Part shown: one piece after another, positions 1 through 12,305 of the stretch
How positions within the stretch are numbered: the first letter of the stretch is position 1
Layout of the letters: every line of letters starts with the position of its first letter
From: Gamsiella multidivaricata
Taxonomy: Eukaryota > Mortierellomycota > Mortierellomycetes > Mortierellales > Mortierellaceae
DNA length: 64,000 nt
Assembly: GCF_025024155.1 (NCBI RefSeq)
Contig: NW_026251810.1
Span: 43,085 to 107,084, forward strand
Direction: 5' to 3'
Notes under the pieces: model-generated
Databases searched by the model: none
Told to the model about the DNA's origin: nothing
Seen by the model: only the letters and a program-made list of their open reading frames with translations
Position numbers and translations under genes: made by a program

Positions 1-1188
1 CTTTGATTTTCCCCTCCCTTCCTTCCTCCCTTATTAACATGCTGTCCAAAAAACTCATCTTACATTAGGTTTTGAGAACAGCCTTTACGAGGTCGTCGAA
101 AAGCCAAAGGAGAAAGTGAGGAAGTAGACAGGATCGCTTTTCTAGTACCAAAATCCCTCGGCAATTGAGCAGTATGAATACATCATGGTGCTGTCGACAC
201 CCAGCGTTGTTGCGGAGGCTAAGTAGGCGAGGATGTTTCTGCGACACCATTCTCGATTCTCCCGGGAGGCATTAATGTTCATTTGGCTAGAGTGTTCCAC
301 GCTATGGCCGTCATGGATGGCGAGGATGAAGAGTACGTGCGCCCTTTCAAGCAGTAGCATCTCGCTCCCCGCACTCTTCCAGTATTAGCCCGTACTGCAT
401 TCAGTCGTATCAACAAACTAGTAAAATTCTCTGCCGTTATAGTATATCACATAGGCCTGGCCTAATCAGCTCTCTAATGGTAGCTATGTTGCAACAGTAC
501 TCGACCGCCACGTATCCACTGTGCCATATAGTAGTCGTTCAACGTACTTTAATTTAGGCATGAATCATGAACTTAGGTATGATTGCAGCTATCAGAAAGA
601 TGCAGAGATGAGCCGGATTTTATGTCATCAAAGAGAGCTGAATATTGTTGGTTTATGGTCTTTATTTCTTCTTCCATAGTGTTCTACTGATTTTATAGCA
701 ATAGTGTCCGATCGGTAAGTAGTAAGTAGATCTTGATCTGTTGCTGAATCTAGTGCACTAAGTGTAGTGGCGCAAAAAACCTTATTTGGTATGTAAAGAG
801 GCTGTGCCTTTTCCTTGCTATCGCCTTCGTTGCTGTAATACTGAATAACTTTTTTTTTTTTACTATGCTGTAACTCATTAGCATGATGAATACGCTCCTT
901 CAAGAAAATTACAGCGAAATGATAGAGTATAAAGAAGCGCTTCAGTTGCTTCTCACATTTCCGCCGCACGTCGTTGTCGTGGAGTCTAAAAAAAATCAGC
1001 ATTAGCACTGCCTGGTACTACAATGAAACCGTCTTCCAAGATCGTCAATAAACTACACAGCCAAACATTTTCGATCGCAGCAATGCTTGCAGACCGAGAT
1101 GAACCATTTATTATTGTATTGCTCACCTCGAGAAGGTCTTTCCCAACACGCAAAAGTACACTTCATTGCTGTTCTTGAACCAAATGCC
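1..1188. other. Left edge, no confident gene
   Basis: This stretch lies downstream of the GT49 gene. Only short minus-strand open stretches are visible, at about 142-360 and 628-1008. The second is preceded by an acceptor-like T-tract ending in TAG near 990 and contains a Lys run. These could be exons of a small unrecognised gene or decayed sequence. No domain, signal peptide or start that I can defend is visible. Confidence 0.4.
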
Positions 1189-4100
1189 TCAAAGGCTGAC
1201 CCCGAGCATCCGGAACTTTTCCTCCAGCTTTCCAGCTGCCTCTTCAAATGCCTTCATTCGCTCCTCCGCTCCAGGAGAAGAAACTGAACGATCCAAAGAA
1301 CCACGGTTCTCTCCCTTCCATTGCTGATGCTGCTTTCCATCGCCATATTCATCTCTCTGATCCTGATCATTAGCATCCTCGCCCATAGATCGTTCTCCGC
1401 TGTTTCCACCACCACCCTTCCGCCCCTCCCCCTCAAACGCCAACTGCCTATCTCGATCATGTCCGTCCGCCCTAACCGGCAAGATAACCCCCTGTCGGAA
1501 CTGCTCTAGCCTTTCGCCCGTCAAATCCTTGCTACCACTTCCTACATTTTTCTCCTCGACTACCCTCTCCGTTTCCTTCTCTTCATCACCAACAGCCACG
1601 TCAATATCAATTCCCTCAATCGGCATCTCATCATCCGGATCCACCTCCGGCAAAGGTGGCACATAAAACGTCCGCGGCTGTATCCCGCCCCAAACACGCC
1701 CCTTCGGTTGACTCATAAACGGATTTTGATGCTCCTCATCATCCACCACTTGCTCTCCAAGCGCCACATTCTTCCCCCACCCATACCTTCCTTCACTTGG
1801 ACTCTCATATCGATCACCCTCGCCCTCGACCTCGCCCTCGCGGCCGTCCTCTCCCAATCCAGCCGAGACTCTAAGGACTCCCTTCCTCGACCTCCTCGGA
1901 TCTCTATCCGCAACAAACACCGGCTCCTGAAGCAAGCTCCCCGGATGTCGAGCCTCATACTCTTCCGCCATCTCATCTCCAGATTTCAAAAAGTCCTCAA
2001 ACTCCTTACATTGATGTCTCAAGTTATCCGCCTTGGACGTGTACCACTCCCCTGTCACAATCATCCGCTGCAGGGTCGAGAAACAGACCTCCTGCTGGAA
2101 TTGTACAAACAGCTGTTTGTTCAGTATACGTCCGTTCCTCCGGTTCGTCGTCGGGTATTCGTGGTACTGGTGGATCAAGAAATCCTGAGGCATCACCCAG
2201 AAATCAATCCCAGAGATATACATCTCAAACAGGCAGGCCTACACAGGAAGTAGAAGAGGAAAAAGAGTTTGGCCAGCTGTGTGTGTTAGCAAGAAAACAA
2301 CCAGGGTTCATTATATTACCATAGCATGGTCACCATCGAACCATCGATTCATTGTCGAAGCACCGACTTACAGCTTTGTTAGCCCCATATCCAACAAACC
2401 GTTCATCGCACCAGGGTGTGCTCTCGCGCTTCAGAACAATATAAGGCTCATATTTCGGCTCAAACTTCGTCACCTTATACGGCCGCTCGCCTCCCGCTTC
2501 TTTCTCCAGGTACTCGCCCCGTTCCTCTTCCGTCATCCGCCCGACTCCATCCTCCACAAAGGCGCCCTCATCCCTCGCCTCCAGATTCTCCTCCTCCTCC
2601 TCTTGACGATACTCTTCCTCAAACCCAGCTCGGCCCTTCGGCACCGAAGCCCATCGTCGGTCCTCAATGTCCGCTGCTGCACGCTTGCTCATCTCGATCC
2701 ACCGTGGGGTGTCGGTCGCCGCATGACCTGGCGGGAAGGAGTCATGGAACACCCGGATGTGCTGCTTTTCAAGCAACGGAATCAGATCTGCTTTCGTATC
2801 CGGAAAGTACTTGGAGTCCTTAGGATCGTGCTTCAGCGCATACTCGAATGCTGGAATGACGAGTGCTGCGCCAGATAAAAGCAGTTCCTGGATACGTGGA
2901 TCATGGTGCAAGCGGTTCTTGAGTCCCGAGGGTATATGAAAGTCCACTATGTACGATTTCAAAAACACGACAGTTAAAAACGGTGAGATATCGGATTCAA
3001 ACGTAATAACAAAGTCCAGAAAGTCAGTATAGTCATATGCATTACCGTCCAACATCATGAAATAGTCTGTCCGGGCAAACATCCTCGCAACATTCCGCCA
3101 CATATTCAGCTGCAAATCGACCCTGTCCACAATCACATGCAGATCCACGTATCTCCTCAGAATCGAATGCCCCCGAAAGAACTCGTTCAACTCATGGAAC
3201 TTCGCATCCTGGTCCTCGCCCTTTCGGATATGTGTCGCCACCGAGATCGGACCCCGATACTGTTTGACGAGCTTCAGGAATACACCGTACCGATCTGGGG
3301 TAATGAGCGTCGTAATCGTCACCATCGACGGGTCTAGCCTGGTTAGCGGATGCTCAGGGTTTGATCCGCCTCCACCTCTGGGGCTGTTTTGTTTCTGTGA
3401 TCCATGTAATCCATCATCATCGTCCTCGTGTAGGTTGTCATCATCATTCTCGTCCCTGAAAGAGGCCCTGAAATAGAAGGGGATCACCTGAGTCGGGTAC
3501 ATGGCTCCGCTGAACGCCTTCGATAGCATATAGTCCTCGCTCACTCGCGCAATTGCTTTTGCTATCAAAGATGCGCAGGTTTGTAGATAGTACGAAACGT
3601 GAATAAAAAATGAATACTTTCAAGGATATCGCTCAAAACAAGTGTTGTCTTGTTTTGAATCTGCCACAGATAAAGCTGCAGCAGCAGCACTTACAATTAT
3701 CGATATCATATGTATCGAGCGCCCATTGGTGTATACTGTAATTCTGGGCCTCAACATCGAATGCCGACACAACTCTCTTCTGCCTGCCATTCTGTCCCAG
3801 AATCCGGCGAACCCTGAGCTGCTGCTCCGTGTACTCAAAACTCTTCCTCAGTCTGTCCCTGCTATTCGACTCCCGGAACATCAGATGAAAAGTCGTAAAG
3901 CAGACGGATCCGATCAAGAACAGCACCACCACAAGACGAATGCATGGATGCAGTCTCCGATTCTGTCTTAGACAAAAGAGCCGTGCGCGAAGAACCCTCT
4001 TAGGATCCGTGAACAACAACGGGTAGTGCGAACCGCTGCCGTTATGTTGACCACGATGGCCCAGTCTAACAAGACGATCCTTTTTCTGGCCCTGGAGTTC

Positions 4101-5192
4101 CTCATCTCGATAGCCGTGGTCGTAGCCGGATCCGTTCATGTAGGCAAGAGAATCACGAGTATCCTTGTTATGTATCCACTGCGTATCTTGTACGCCATCG
4201 TCGACTCCTCGAGCAATCTTTTTCTGCAAGCCCTCGTTCGATTTTAGACCGTCCATATCACTGCGGCTGTTGATGCTATTGGGTATATTCAGCGTCGGGG
4301 AGGACATGGCGGGTATGATAGACGACTGGACTGAGTTCCCGTCTGCGTTGGATATATATCCATCCTTGGATCTAAACGACATCGCCGACCTTGAATACAC
4401 TCTTTCTCCTTGGTATGACGCCAATGTTTGCGAGTTCATAAAAGTAGCCGAAGTCGGTGTCCGCGGAAAATTCGACTGTTCTGTTGCTGCAGGAGACGAA
4501 GCTGCGGACGCCTGTCCAAAGCTCCGCCAAGTTGACCCATCATTCTGGTGCCGGTGCTGCTGGTGCTTCTGATCGGACGCAAAACCGATTCCCCATCCTG
4601 AAGTCAACCGGCTCATGCTACCAGCTCCGGCCTTAGGGTGTGCGGCACCACTGCCTGCAATCGCAGGGATATACCGAGGTCCTGCTGGTGAGAGTGGGGA
4701 CGTGACCGTCAAGTCTGCGTTCCAGAGCTGTGCTTCAATGGGTTGCTGTTGTTTTTGTTGCTGTTGCGAACTGGCAGTGTCGATAGTACCGCCAGAAGAA
4801 GAAAACATGTTGGATAGGTTCAGTGCCATGCTGGGGCTCTTTGTCTTGGTTGCAGTCGGGGTGTTCAGTGAGGAGGATGAGGTTGAAGAGGGAGAGGCTG
4901 GGGGCGGGACCGGGGTAGTTGCTGCTGTTGAAGTTGATGTTGGCGACGGGCGGTTGTCTCGTCTGGCCAGCTTCTGTGGGTCCCATGGTTTCCAAGGCTG
5001 GTGCGGTTGTACGTGTCGACGCTCGATACTGCTGCTGTCCTCGCTTGTTCTGGCCGAAGGCTGGTTGTTGCTGAGGGATGATGGTTCGAATGCGTCCTGG
5101 GGTACAGAGATTGTGATGGCATTGTCGTCGTCGTTCTGGTCGTTGTCATCCTGGTTTTTCTTCTTGTCTTTTTGAGAGCGCTTCTTGAACAT
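1189..5192 (-). CDS. LARGE-like GT49 family glycosyltransferase, type II membrane protein
   Basis: Three exons: 5192-3695, 3561-2372 and 2238-1189, giving 1245 aa; both junctions keep phase. Residues 1-410 are a disordered cytosolic Ser/Gln/Thr-rich region. One membrane segment (about 416-440, VVVLFLIGSVCFTTF) follows a basic stretch, giving a Golgi-type signal anchor. The catalytic region (about 575-970) aligns by eye with the C-terminal GT49 domain of LARGE and B4GAT1: it has VTITTLITPDRYGVFL, the WRNVARMF block, IPAFEY, the FEPKYEPYIVLKR block, DERFVGYGANK and a late IHQYH. GT49 enzymes transfer glucuronic acid or xylose to O-linked glycans in the Golgi lumen. The usual metal-binding DxD reads LDGNAYD here (near residue 671), so donor use or activity may differ. 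An acidic insert interrupts the domain start, and the C-terminal 250 residues are charged and disordered. The start chosen is the first in-frame ATG (MFKKRS). Family call is firm; substrate is unknown. Confidence 0.85.
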
Positions 5193-5644
5193 AATTGGTT
5201 GATGTGTGTGATTAAAGGGTGCTCTGCCTGATGGAGTACTGATGAGAAGCAGGAAGACGTGTGAAAGAGGGAGTGGGCGGTGCAAGTGTTCCCTTACCGC
5301 GAGCTGATTGGCCAGTGGGGATCGATTTCATTTTCGGAGGGGTTCGTGCTTGCTGAAAAGCGATTGAAGCCCGTGGCATCAAACGTAAAAGACGCGTCCT
5401 CGAAACGCGTTCGTGTCACATCCACAGAAAACTATAGGAGGAGGCCATCTCAATGCATACAACAAGGGCCATCCAAGGTGATAAAAACAACTTATCTCTG
5501 CTTCGTTCCTCAGTCTTTGTCTTTGTTGTTTTGCTTTTACTTTAGTAATATGGCTACTATTGTACTTTCAAAACCAAATATCGAGCCCACTATCCTCCTC
5601 TCTAATAATAAAAAAACCTATTTCTTTCACGCTATCACTTCATC

Positions 5645-7246
5645 TCAGTTACGTCTCAAGAACTGAAATCTTTCGTTCTGTCGTTGTGGCTGCTGCTTCT
5701 CCGTCATTGCAATCGGTCTCTCGCTCGCGACGACATCCTCATCTTCATCCACAGGTTGCTTCATTTCTGCAGCTGGTACTTTCTGCGAAATCGAGGCCCC
5801 ATTGCCGTTCACCTGGACCTGTGCCTGAGGCTGGTGCTCCTCTTCGTAAACAATTTCGACCGAACCCTCGCCTTCGGCAGCCGTCTCCATGTCCTCCTCA
5901 GCGTCGTTGTCCTCATACACATCATACCCATAATTCTTTGCATTGTACTCAATCCACTCCATAACCTCAGGATCGATAGCCTTTTCGCTGGTTTCGCTGT
6001 TGACGGTCGTTGGATCGAAGGCCACTCTTGACCACAAGGGCTGTAGGGCATCGGCGCAACATTCAGCCACAATAACGATGGTCTCATAAACGGTACAGTC
6101 ATCCTCCTCTTGATGGTGGTGATGATGATGGCGAGGGTGCTTGTCGTGGTGCTTATCGTGGTGCTTATTGTGGTGAGGATTAGGGTGCTTATCGTGGTGA
6201 TGATGAGGGTGCTTATCGTGGTGATGATGAGGATCCTTATCGTGGTGATGGTGAGGGCGCCTGTCGCGGTGCCTATCATGGTGGCACTTGTCATCGTGAT
6301 GATGATGTTTGTCGTGTCGATACTCACTATTGTGATGATGGTTGCGATGGTGATGTTCGTTATGGCGCTCGTGTCCACCACGGCCCTTGGCCTTGAGCTC
6401 CTTCTGCTGCTGCGCGTTCTGCTGCTGACGATGGCTATGATCCTGCTCCATTGTATGATGGTGCTGCTGCTTCTTCTGCTGGACCTTCTTGTGTCCCTGT
6501 TGGACCTTCTTATGCCCCTGTTGGGCTTTCTCGTGCTCTTGCTGGATTTTCTTATGCCCCTGCTGGACCTTCTTGTGCTGTTGCTGGATCTCGTTGTGCT
6601 CATGCTGGGCCATCCTGTATTGCCTCTCCGCTTTTTTTTCCTCTTCCTTCTTCTCCTTCTTCTCCTTACCCTCCTTCTTCGCCTTATCCTCCTTACCCTC
6701 GCCCGTCTCTTTCTTCTCCTCGTCATTCTCTCTGTCTTTCTCCTTCTGTTTCTCTTCCACCTCCCCCATCTCACCTATTTCAACCATTTCACCCATTGAA
6801 CTTACTTCATTCATCTCATCCTTCTCCTTCTCTTCTTTCTCTTCCTTCTCTTCCTTCTCTTCCTTCTCTTCCTTCTCTTCCTTTACTCCCTTTGCTTCCT
6901 TTGCTTCCTCCACTTCCTTCACTTCCTTCACTTCCTGACTACTTTTCGCCTCCACTTTCTCCGACTGCCCATCGGACACAGATCCACCATTATTGGCCAC
7001 ATACGCGTTAAAGATATTGATTCGGTTCTCTAACTCGGACAACGACGGCCATGCAGACGGATCGATCTTTAGACCATCCATTGAATTCTCTCCTTCGTTC
7101 GCGACAATTGCTTCCGGTGCGGGTGCGGGTGCTTCGGCTGGGGCCTCGGCCGTGGGCGGGGGTACGGCCATAGGGAGTTCCTGAGCCTGAGCAGTTGACA
7201 TGGCGGTGATGAGGGCGCACGCGCCCAACAGGGTAATCAGACGCAT
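5645..7246 (-). CDS. Secreted His-rich, Lys/Glu-rich repeat protein
   Basis: A single-exon frame of 533 aa. The N-terminus is a clear signal peptide (MRLITLLGACALITAMSTAQA). It is followed by an Ala/Pro-rich segment, then a Lys/Glu repeat block (units such as KEEKEEKEE), then amphipathic units of the form GHKKVQQ. A long His-rich block follows (HHHHDKHP-type units with isolated Asp and Lys). The more ordered, acidic C-terminus contains a Cys cluster (DCTVYETIVIVAECCADAL) that looks like a short helix or strand. I recognise no family. His clusters with Asp suggest binding of zinc, copper or nickel outside the cell; the charged coiled blocks suggest a wall-associated or gel-forming polymer. Both are inference. 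A TATA box stands 57 bases upstream of the ATG. The frame stays open across about 1.6 kb of repetitive DNA, which supports real coding. Confidence 0.75.
   Translation of the reverse strand: MRLITLLGACALITAMSTAQAQELPMAVPPPTAEAPAEAPAPAPEAIVANEGENSMDGLKIDPSAWPSLSELENRINIFNAYVANNGGSVSDGQSEKVEAKSSQEVKEVKEVEEAKEAKGVKEEKEEKEEKEEKEEKEEKEKDEMNEVSSMGEMVEIGEMGEVEEKQKEKDRENDEEKKETGEGKEDKAKKEGKEKKEKKEEEKKAERQYRMAQHEHNEIQQQHKKVQQGHKKIQQEHEKAQQGHKKVQQGHKKVQQKKQQHHHTMEQDHSHRQQQNAQQQKELKAKGRGGHERHNEHHHRNHHHNSEYRHDKHHHHDDKCHHDRHRDRRPHHHHDKDPHHHHDKHPHHHHDKHPNPHHNKHHDKHHDKHPRHHHHHHQEEDDCTVYETIVIVAECCADALQPLWSRVAFDPTTVNSETSEKAIDPEVMEWIEYNAKNYGYDVYEDNDAEEDMETAAEGEGSVEIVYEEEHQPQAQVQVNGNGASISQKVPAAEMKQPVDEDEDVVASERPIAMTEKQQPQRQNERFQFLRRN
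6110..6910 (-). repeat. Tandem coding repeats (His, Gln/Lys and Lys/Glu units)
   Basis: Three neighbouring repeat blocks lie inside the secreted-protein gene. About 6110-6330 encodes His/Asp/Lys units (GTGGTGATGATGAGG-like on the plus strand). About 6475-6610 holds about 24-base units encoding GHKKVQQ-like peptides. About 6820-6910 has 15-base TCTTCCTTC-type units encoding KEEKE. Unit numbers probably differ between strains by slippage. Confidence 0.8.
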
Positions 7247-8838
7247 TGTTGTAAAGGGTATGTGGGTGGGGTAGAGATGAAAGCAGGAGGAGGCTTATTG
7301 GGTATATATAGTGTCACAAGTAGAGGGGATTGAACTGGCTTTGTTCTTCAGTGCTGAACTATTGTTTAGACGAAGGATAAAGAAAAAGGTGTCGCGAGGT
7401 AAAGGATGCAGAAAAAAAAGGGAAAAAAAAAGACAAGCGGACAAAGAGGGTATAGTTGTGTTCTGTGAGTATTTAAGAAGACACAAGAGATGCGAGAAAG
7501 GAAGAAAGAAAAGAAAAATGGCGGAAAAAATAATGCGATACTTTTTTTTTGTGAATGCATCGTGAATGCACATTCCGAATTGCCCTCACGATAACAGTAT
7601 TCGATGTCGATGATTGAACTGGACTGAACTTGAGTCCTCGTAGGCAGGCCATTCCTACTCCTCATGTGGGTGCGTCATTTGGGTAATATCGAAGGAGAAA
7701 CTCAGTATGTCCCAGAGGAATGGAAAGATGAATAAAGGGAGGGGGCAAGGGTGGTTTGAAATCTACGGATGGCCCTCCTAGTCCAACAAGGAATGCTTGC
7801 GATCCATCTTCCTATCCTGAACCATGCGTCACACACACACACACACACACACAAGTAGTCTACATTCGCAGACTCCAGTGCGCGCAGCCAGTCGACACAT
7901 AAGTGTCCTTTTGTACATACATGCAAGCAGCAGGCGTGTCTCTACTCTCCACTCTCTACTCTGCACTAGCTAACTGTACTCCTCTGCTTCTACTCCCGAC
8001 AGTCTCTTCCTCCTCCTTGGACTCTGCGCAAAAAGTCGACGAAAAAAATATCCAAGACCTCCTTCGTGCACCTCACCGAGAGATCCTCCTTGATGGGCCC
8101 TCCCTCCTTCCTCTCTCACTCAACTATTCCCAGATGAAATATGGAGCGACTTTTACAAGTCGATGCAAGCAAGATCCGATTCACTCAGAGCACACGAATC
8201 CACTGCAAGCAACCTGACCGAATCCGACGAGTGTCCAGGGAAGTTTAAAGTGCCACGCTGGCTACTTCTTTCTGCTTACAAACAATATTTCTGCTTGACG
8301 AACCTTCTCTCTCGCTTCATACAGTGAGCGCTCTGCGCGCACGGCCTCCTATTGGCTCAGGCCCTTTTTTTTTACGATAACACAAAATGAATGAGAGTAT
8401 CTTCTGGCTGTTGGGGTCACTCCAAAAAAGCAGGGTCCATTGAATTGTACCTTTCTTTACGTGAGTCCCATTCATAGTCCATACATTGCTACATTGCTGT
8501 CAAATGGTTTTATTTAACGAAAACAAAATTGGGCGTGCACATACCATGCGATGCAGAAGAGAACGTGAGTACAAGAATAGGAAGGGTGCTAATATTACAG
8601 TGACGATATTCTAACACAGCTGCAAGAATAAATAACAATATATATGAAGAGAGAAAAATCCGATAGAAGCGAGCAAATATATAAAGGTGCAAATTAAAAA
8701 TGAGAAAAAAAGTTAATGATACAAAAAAAACGCAGGTAAACTGCGTTTGAAGAAATGAAAATGAATAAAGATGATAAAGAGAATAGCAAGCAGTTAACAC
8801 CGCATGGGCTGTGCGCGGGCAGCGAGCATCCTTACTTT
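7247..8838. other. Intergenic, with a (CA)n microsatellite
   Basis: The promoter of the secreted-protein gene lies at the left, and the 3' flank of the zinc-finger gene at the right. A perfect 12-unit CA run occupies 7830-7853. No coding signal is seen on either strand. Confidence 0.6.
7303..7310 (-). promoter_or_regulatory. TATA box of the His-rich secreted protein gene
   Basis: TATATATA lies 57-64 bases upstream of the minus-strand ATG at 7246. It sits in an otherwise mixed-composition 5' flank, which suggests a sharply regulated promoter. Confidence 0.5.
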
Positions 8839-11800
8839 TTACGACCGAGGGTACATGCTCGACAGCGGGTTCAAATGCGGCAGCCTGGCGTACTGTTGAT
8901 GATGATGCTGATGCTGCTGCTGCTCATGATGGCCCCGATAATGATAATCCTCACCACTCAACTCTGCCAGATTCGGGAGCGCCTCATACCCCAACCCCAA
9001 TCCAGCATGGTGTGCCTGCTGCTGTTGCTGCTGTCCCGGATGATGGTATCCCATCGGACCCGGACCCTGTGGATGATGATGACCCTTTAGATCCAACGAC
9101 GAGAATGGCGGCGACAGCGAAGCTCCCGAACCCATATCGCCGACAACACTGAAGTTCTTCACCCGCTTCCTCGACAGATCCACCAAATGCACCGCCTTCT
9201 CATGCGTCCGAAGGTTATGCAGCTGCGTATATGCCTTCTGGCACCCACCCTGCGAACACTTGAACGGCTTGAACTTGAAATCCGTATGCGCCGTCTTGAT
9301 ATGCATGGCCAACGATTTCCGCTGCGAGAACGCCTTTGAGCATCCCTCGATGATACAATGGAACGGCTTCAGCTTGATCACTGGCGTATGGCCCGTCCGC
9401 TCATGAGACTTCAGGTTATGCAGCTGTGTGTACGCTTTCGTGCAACCAGGGACCGAGCACTCAAACACCCTTGCGGCCACCGCCTTACGTGGTGCAGCAT
9501 TCACCCGGGGCCGCATTTGGATCGTCGTCGGCGAGTCCGAATCTTCATCTTCCTCCTGCGTCGAAGTCAATCCCGTAGCATTGGATCCCACAATCGAGGT
9601 CGATCCCAACGTGTTGGCAAGCGAACCCAGAACCCCGCTCGACGCCACAGATGATGTTGTCGAGTTCATAGAGTTGGTCCTCGTTCTCGTTGCGAAATCG
9701 CGCTGGGACCCAACCGAGGGTGTGCGACTCTTCTTGTGCGTCGTCCGAATGGGGCCGTATCGCGATCCTGAGCCGTTGTTGTTACTACCATTGGGGGCCA
9801 TTGATGGTGCGACACGGTTGTAATCAAGATGGGACATGATCGTTGGAGCCTCGTGCACGTTCATCGAGCAAGATGATGGCTGATACTCGGACTGAAGTAT
9901 ACTGGTCGGCGACAAGAGTGGGAGACCACTAATCGCTGGCAAGTTCGATGGCTGCGAGGCCACGGAGGGCTGCTGCTGCTGCTGGCTGTGACTGTAGTTT
10001 CTGCTAGACTGAGAGTACGACCTTTGATGGTGCTGATGCTGTTGTCTATCTTGATCTGAATGAGGGACATAAACATATCCATGTTAGTCAAGCAGGCATC
10101 AATTTGAACCCTTTGTTTTTTATGGAGTTGTATGACGTGGATTGGATTGGAGTGGAATGCAGTGGGTGCAGACCGTGGGATAATTTCAAAGAGACTGTCC
10201 AAGAAAGGAAACTGCTGTATTTCGCCCTCCGCTGACCCTTTCTTTTTATTTGTGTGTGTGACAAGGGGGAGATAAGCGGAAACTGAGGAACAAGGGAATA
10301 TGGAACAACTGGCACTTACCAAGGATCTCTTGCGGTGCGTGGAAGTCATCAGCGGACATGCTGGCGACCCAAACCTGCTGGCTGTGGTCCTGCTGCTGGT
10401 TGCTATGTATGTAGAAAACCATTGAGAGGAAGAAAGAGATCGATTAGCATATCTTTCAGATGACGACAAAGATCTATTTCGAATGATTCACAAAAGAATC
10501 AAAGGTGTTGCTGCGATTGCTGCTGCGGAGCAAAAAAGGGCGTACTAAAGTGAAACGCAACTTTTCCCTCCAAAGAACCTCAATGAGATTATTTTTTTGA
10601 TTTCCATTAGTCCAGGGCCAAATATTTTTTTCTTTGCCCTTGTTGGCACGCTTACCTGTACAAGTGCGAGGCATTCTGCTGTGAATAGTACGATGACGAT
10701 CGGTCATTCTTGGGCGAGGCATTGCCGCTGAACGAAACGTGTCCACGCGTCACAGGGGACAAGGATGAGCCCGACGGCTGCTGCTGTTGTGAGGACAGCT
10801 CTGGATCCATGGATGATCCTATAGGGCAAGACGACGACCACGCAAGATGAAAGAAAGTTTTTTTTTTCCGATGAGGAAAGAAAAAGGGGTAGTTTGGTAG
10901 GTCAATACTCGCACAAACGCTAAATATATTTGAATCTTAATTCACAGCAGACCATGTCGTGTTGATGGCGAAAACACTATGCTGGGTCCATTTATAGCCG
11001 AGAGCCCTTAGGTTGGGGTGGGAGGATAAGGCGGGAGAGATTGAGAGTGAGGATAGTTGAAAACAACAACCAAAGGAAAATAGTTGGTTGGGGAGGAGAA
11101 GGAGTGGTAACTTGACCAACCAAACAAAAGGATGGCAGAATGGGTTTGTTGTTGTTGTTGCTGTTATTGTTGTTATATGGATCGGGGAACGAACATTTGA
11201 CAGACTGTTTGGATAGATCAGACCCCTGTAAAAAAAAAAAACCTTACCATTGTTGGGTGTCCAGGTGGACATGGGCTGCGTCATATTGACAGAGTGCGAA
11301 CCCACTGTCAATTGATCAGGCGAGGCAGGGACTTGAAATGCAGACGATAATGCCGGGGAGACCTGTCTGTCCTGGTTATTGTTCGCGCCGTAGGAATAGT
11401 CGTGGTTGCTTGGCAGTGTTGCAGCGTTGGAGGAGAGGGAGGGGGTCGATGTTGTTGAGACAGTTGACAGGGTCGAAGCAAGAGTGGGGGTTGGCGTTGA
11501 AGCATTCGATCGCTGCTGCTGTTGCTGATCAGAAGGCTGCTGTTGCTGGTGCTGCTCCTGTTGTTGCTGCTGCTGCTGCTGATGCTTGTGATGGTGTGAA
11601 GGATATTGCTGATGATAACTGTATGGCGCATGGTAGTTACTAGCATACTGGTTGTTCAGCTGGCGGTTCATGATGGGGTTCATCAGGTCCGAGTCGAGTG
11701 CCTGGTGAGGGGGTTGGTAGATATCGACCTGGTGTGAGAGTGACATGGTCTTCTGCAGATCGGCGTGGTATGTGTGATTTCCACCGCTGTTGTGACTATG

Positions 11801-12115
11801 CTGACTGTAGGTCTGCTGCTGGCCGTGATGAGGGGATTGCTGCTGGGACGATGAAGGATGGTGATAATGTTGTGAAGAATGGTGGTGGAATTGGCTGGAG
11901 AAGGTATTGTTGTTGCCAGGATGGTATGGGTGCAATGGGGCAGGGGTATTGCTGCCGCTACTACCACTGTTGTTGTTGTTGTTGTTGTTGCTGTTGCTGC
12001 TGCTGGCGCCGTGGTCATTGAAGCTCAGACTCGAGTTCATGGCGACAGACCCGAGGGAGTAATAGGCTGCAGGAATCTGTACCTGGACCTGCGTGTTCGT
12101 ATTATTGGAATGCAT
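8839..12115 (-). CDS. C2H2 zinc-finger transcription factor, Gln/Asn-rich
   Basis: Four exons: 12115-11248, 10818-10656, 10402-10320 and 10055-8839; all junctions keep phase, giving 776 aa. The N-terminal half is low-complexity His/Gln/Asn/Ser, a typical fungal activation region. Three consecutive TFIIIA-type fingers (C-x4-C-x12-H-x4-H) begin at about residues 571, 605 and 638. Fingers 1 and 3 have almost the same recognition helix (YTQLHNLKSHE and YTQLHNLRTHE). Finger 2 is FSQRKSLAMHI. The linkers are long (TPVIKLKPF, TDFKFKPF), in the style of metal-regulated and TFIIIA-like factors. A basic tail (SRKRVK) after finger 3 may be a nuclear signal; the rest is His/Gln-rich. It should bind DNA in the nucleus; targets are unknown. 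The start is the first ATG after a 5' leader carrying a TTG repeat; an extra 5'-UTR intron is likely near 12.8 kb. Confidence 0.85.
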
Positions 12116-12260
12116 TGTGGAAAGTCGCTGAAGTCGCCTGTTTCTGTTGTGGTAACGAATGATTGATGGATCGTTGTACGTGCGTATGTGCTGGACTGAT
12201 ATTTGATGTACAAGAAAAAGAAGAGCCAATTATCAGTTGTCAGTGGATTGTCAATGCTCC

Positions 12261-12305
<45 letters not shown>
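12261..12305. repeat. (TTG)n trinucleotide repeat, 15 units
   Basis: A perfect TTG run in the 5' leader of the zinc-finger gene. On the transcript it reads CAA repeats, a structure-free leader. Confidence 0.9.

Noticed and set aside
6110..6799. Long plus-strand Val/Leu/Met-rich open frame opposite the His-rich gene
   Set aside because: It is the antisense shadow of His/Asp codons. The minus frame has a signal peptide, TATA box and sensible stop.
6110..6910. Regular repeats as a CRISPR array
   Set aside because: Units are adjacent, lack unique spacers and encode an uninterrupted peptide in a eukaryotic gene.
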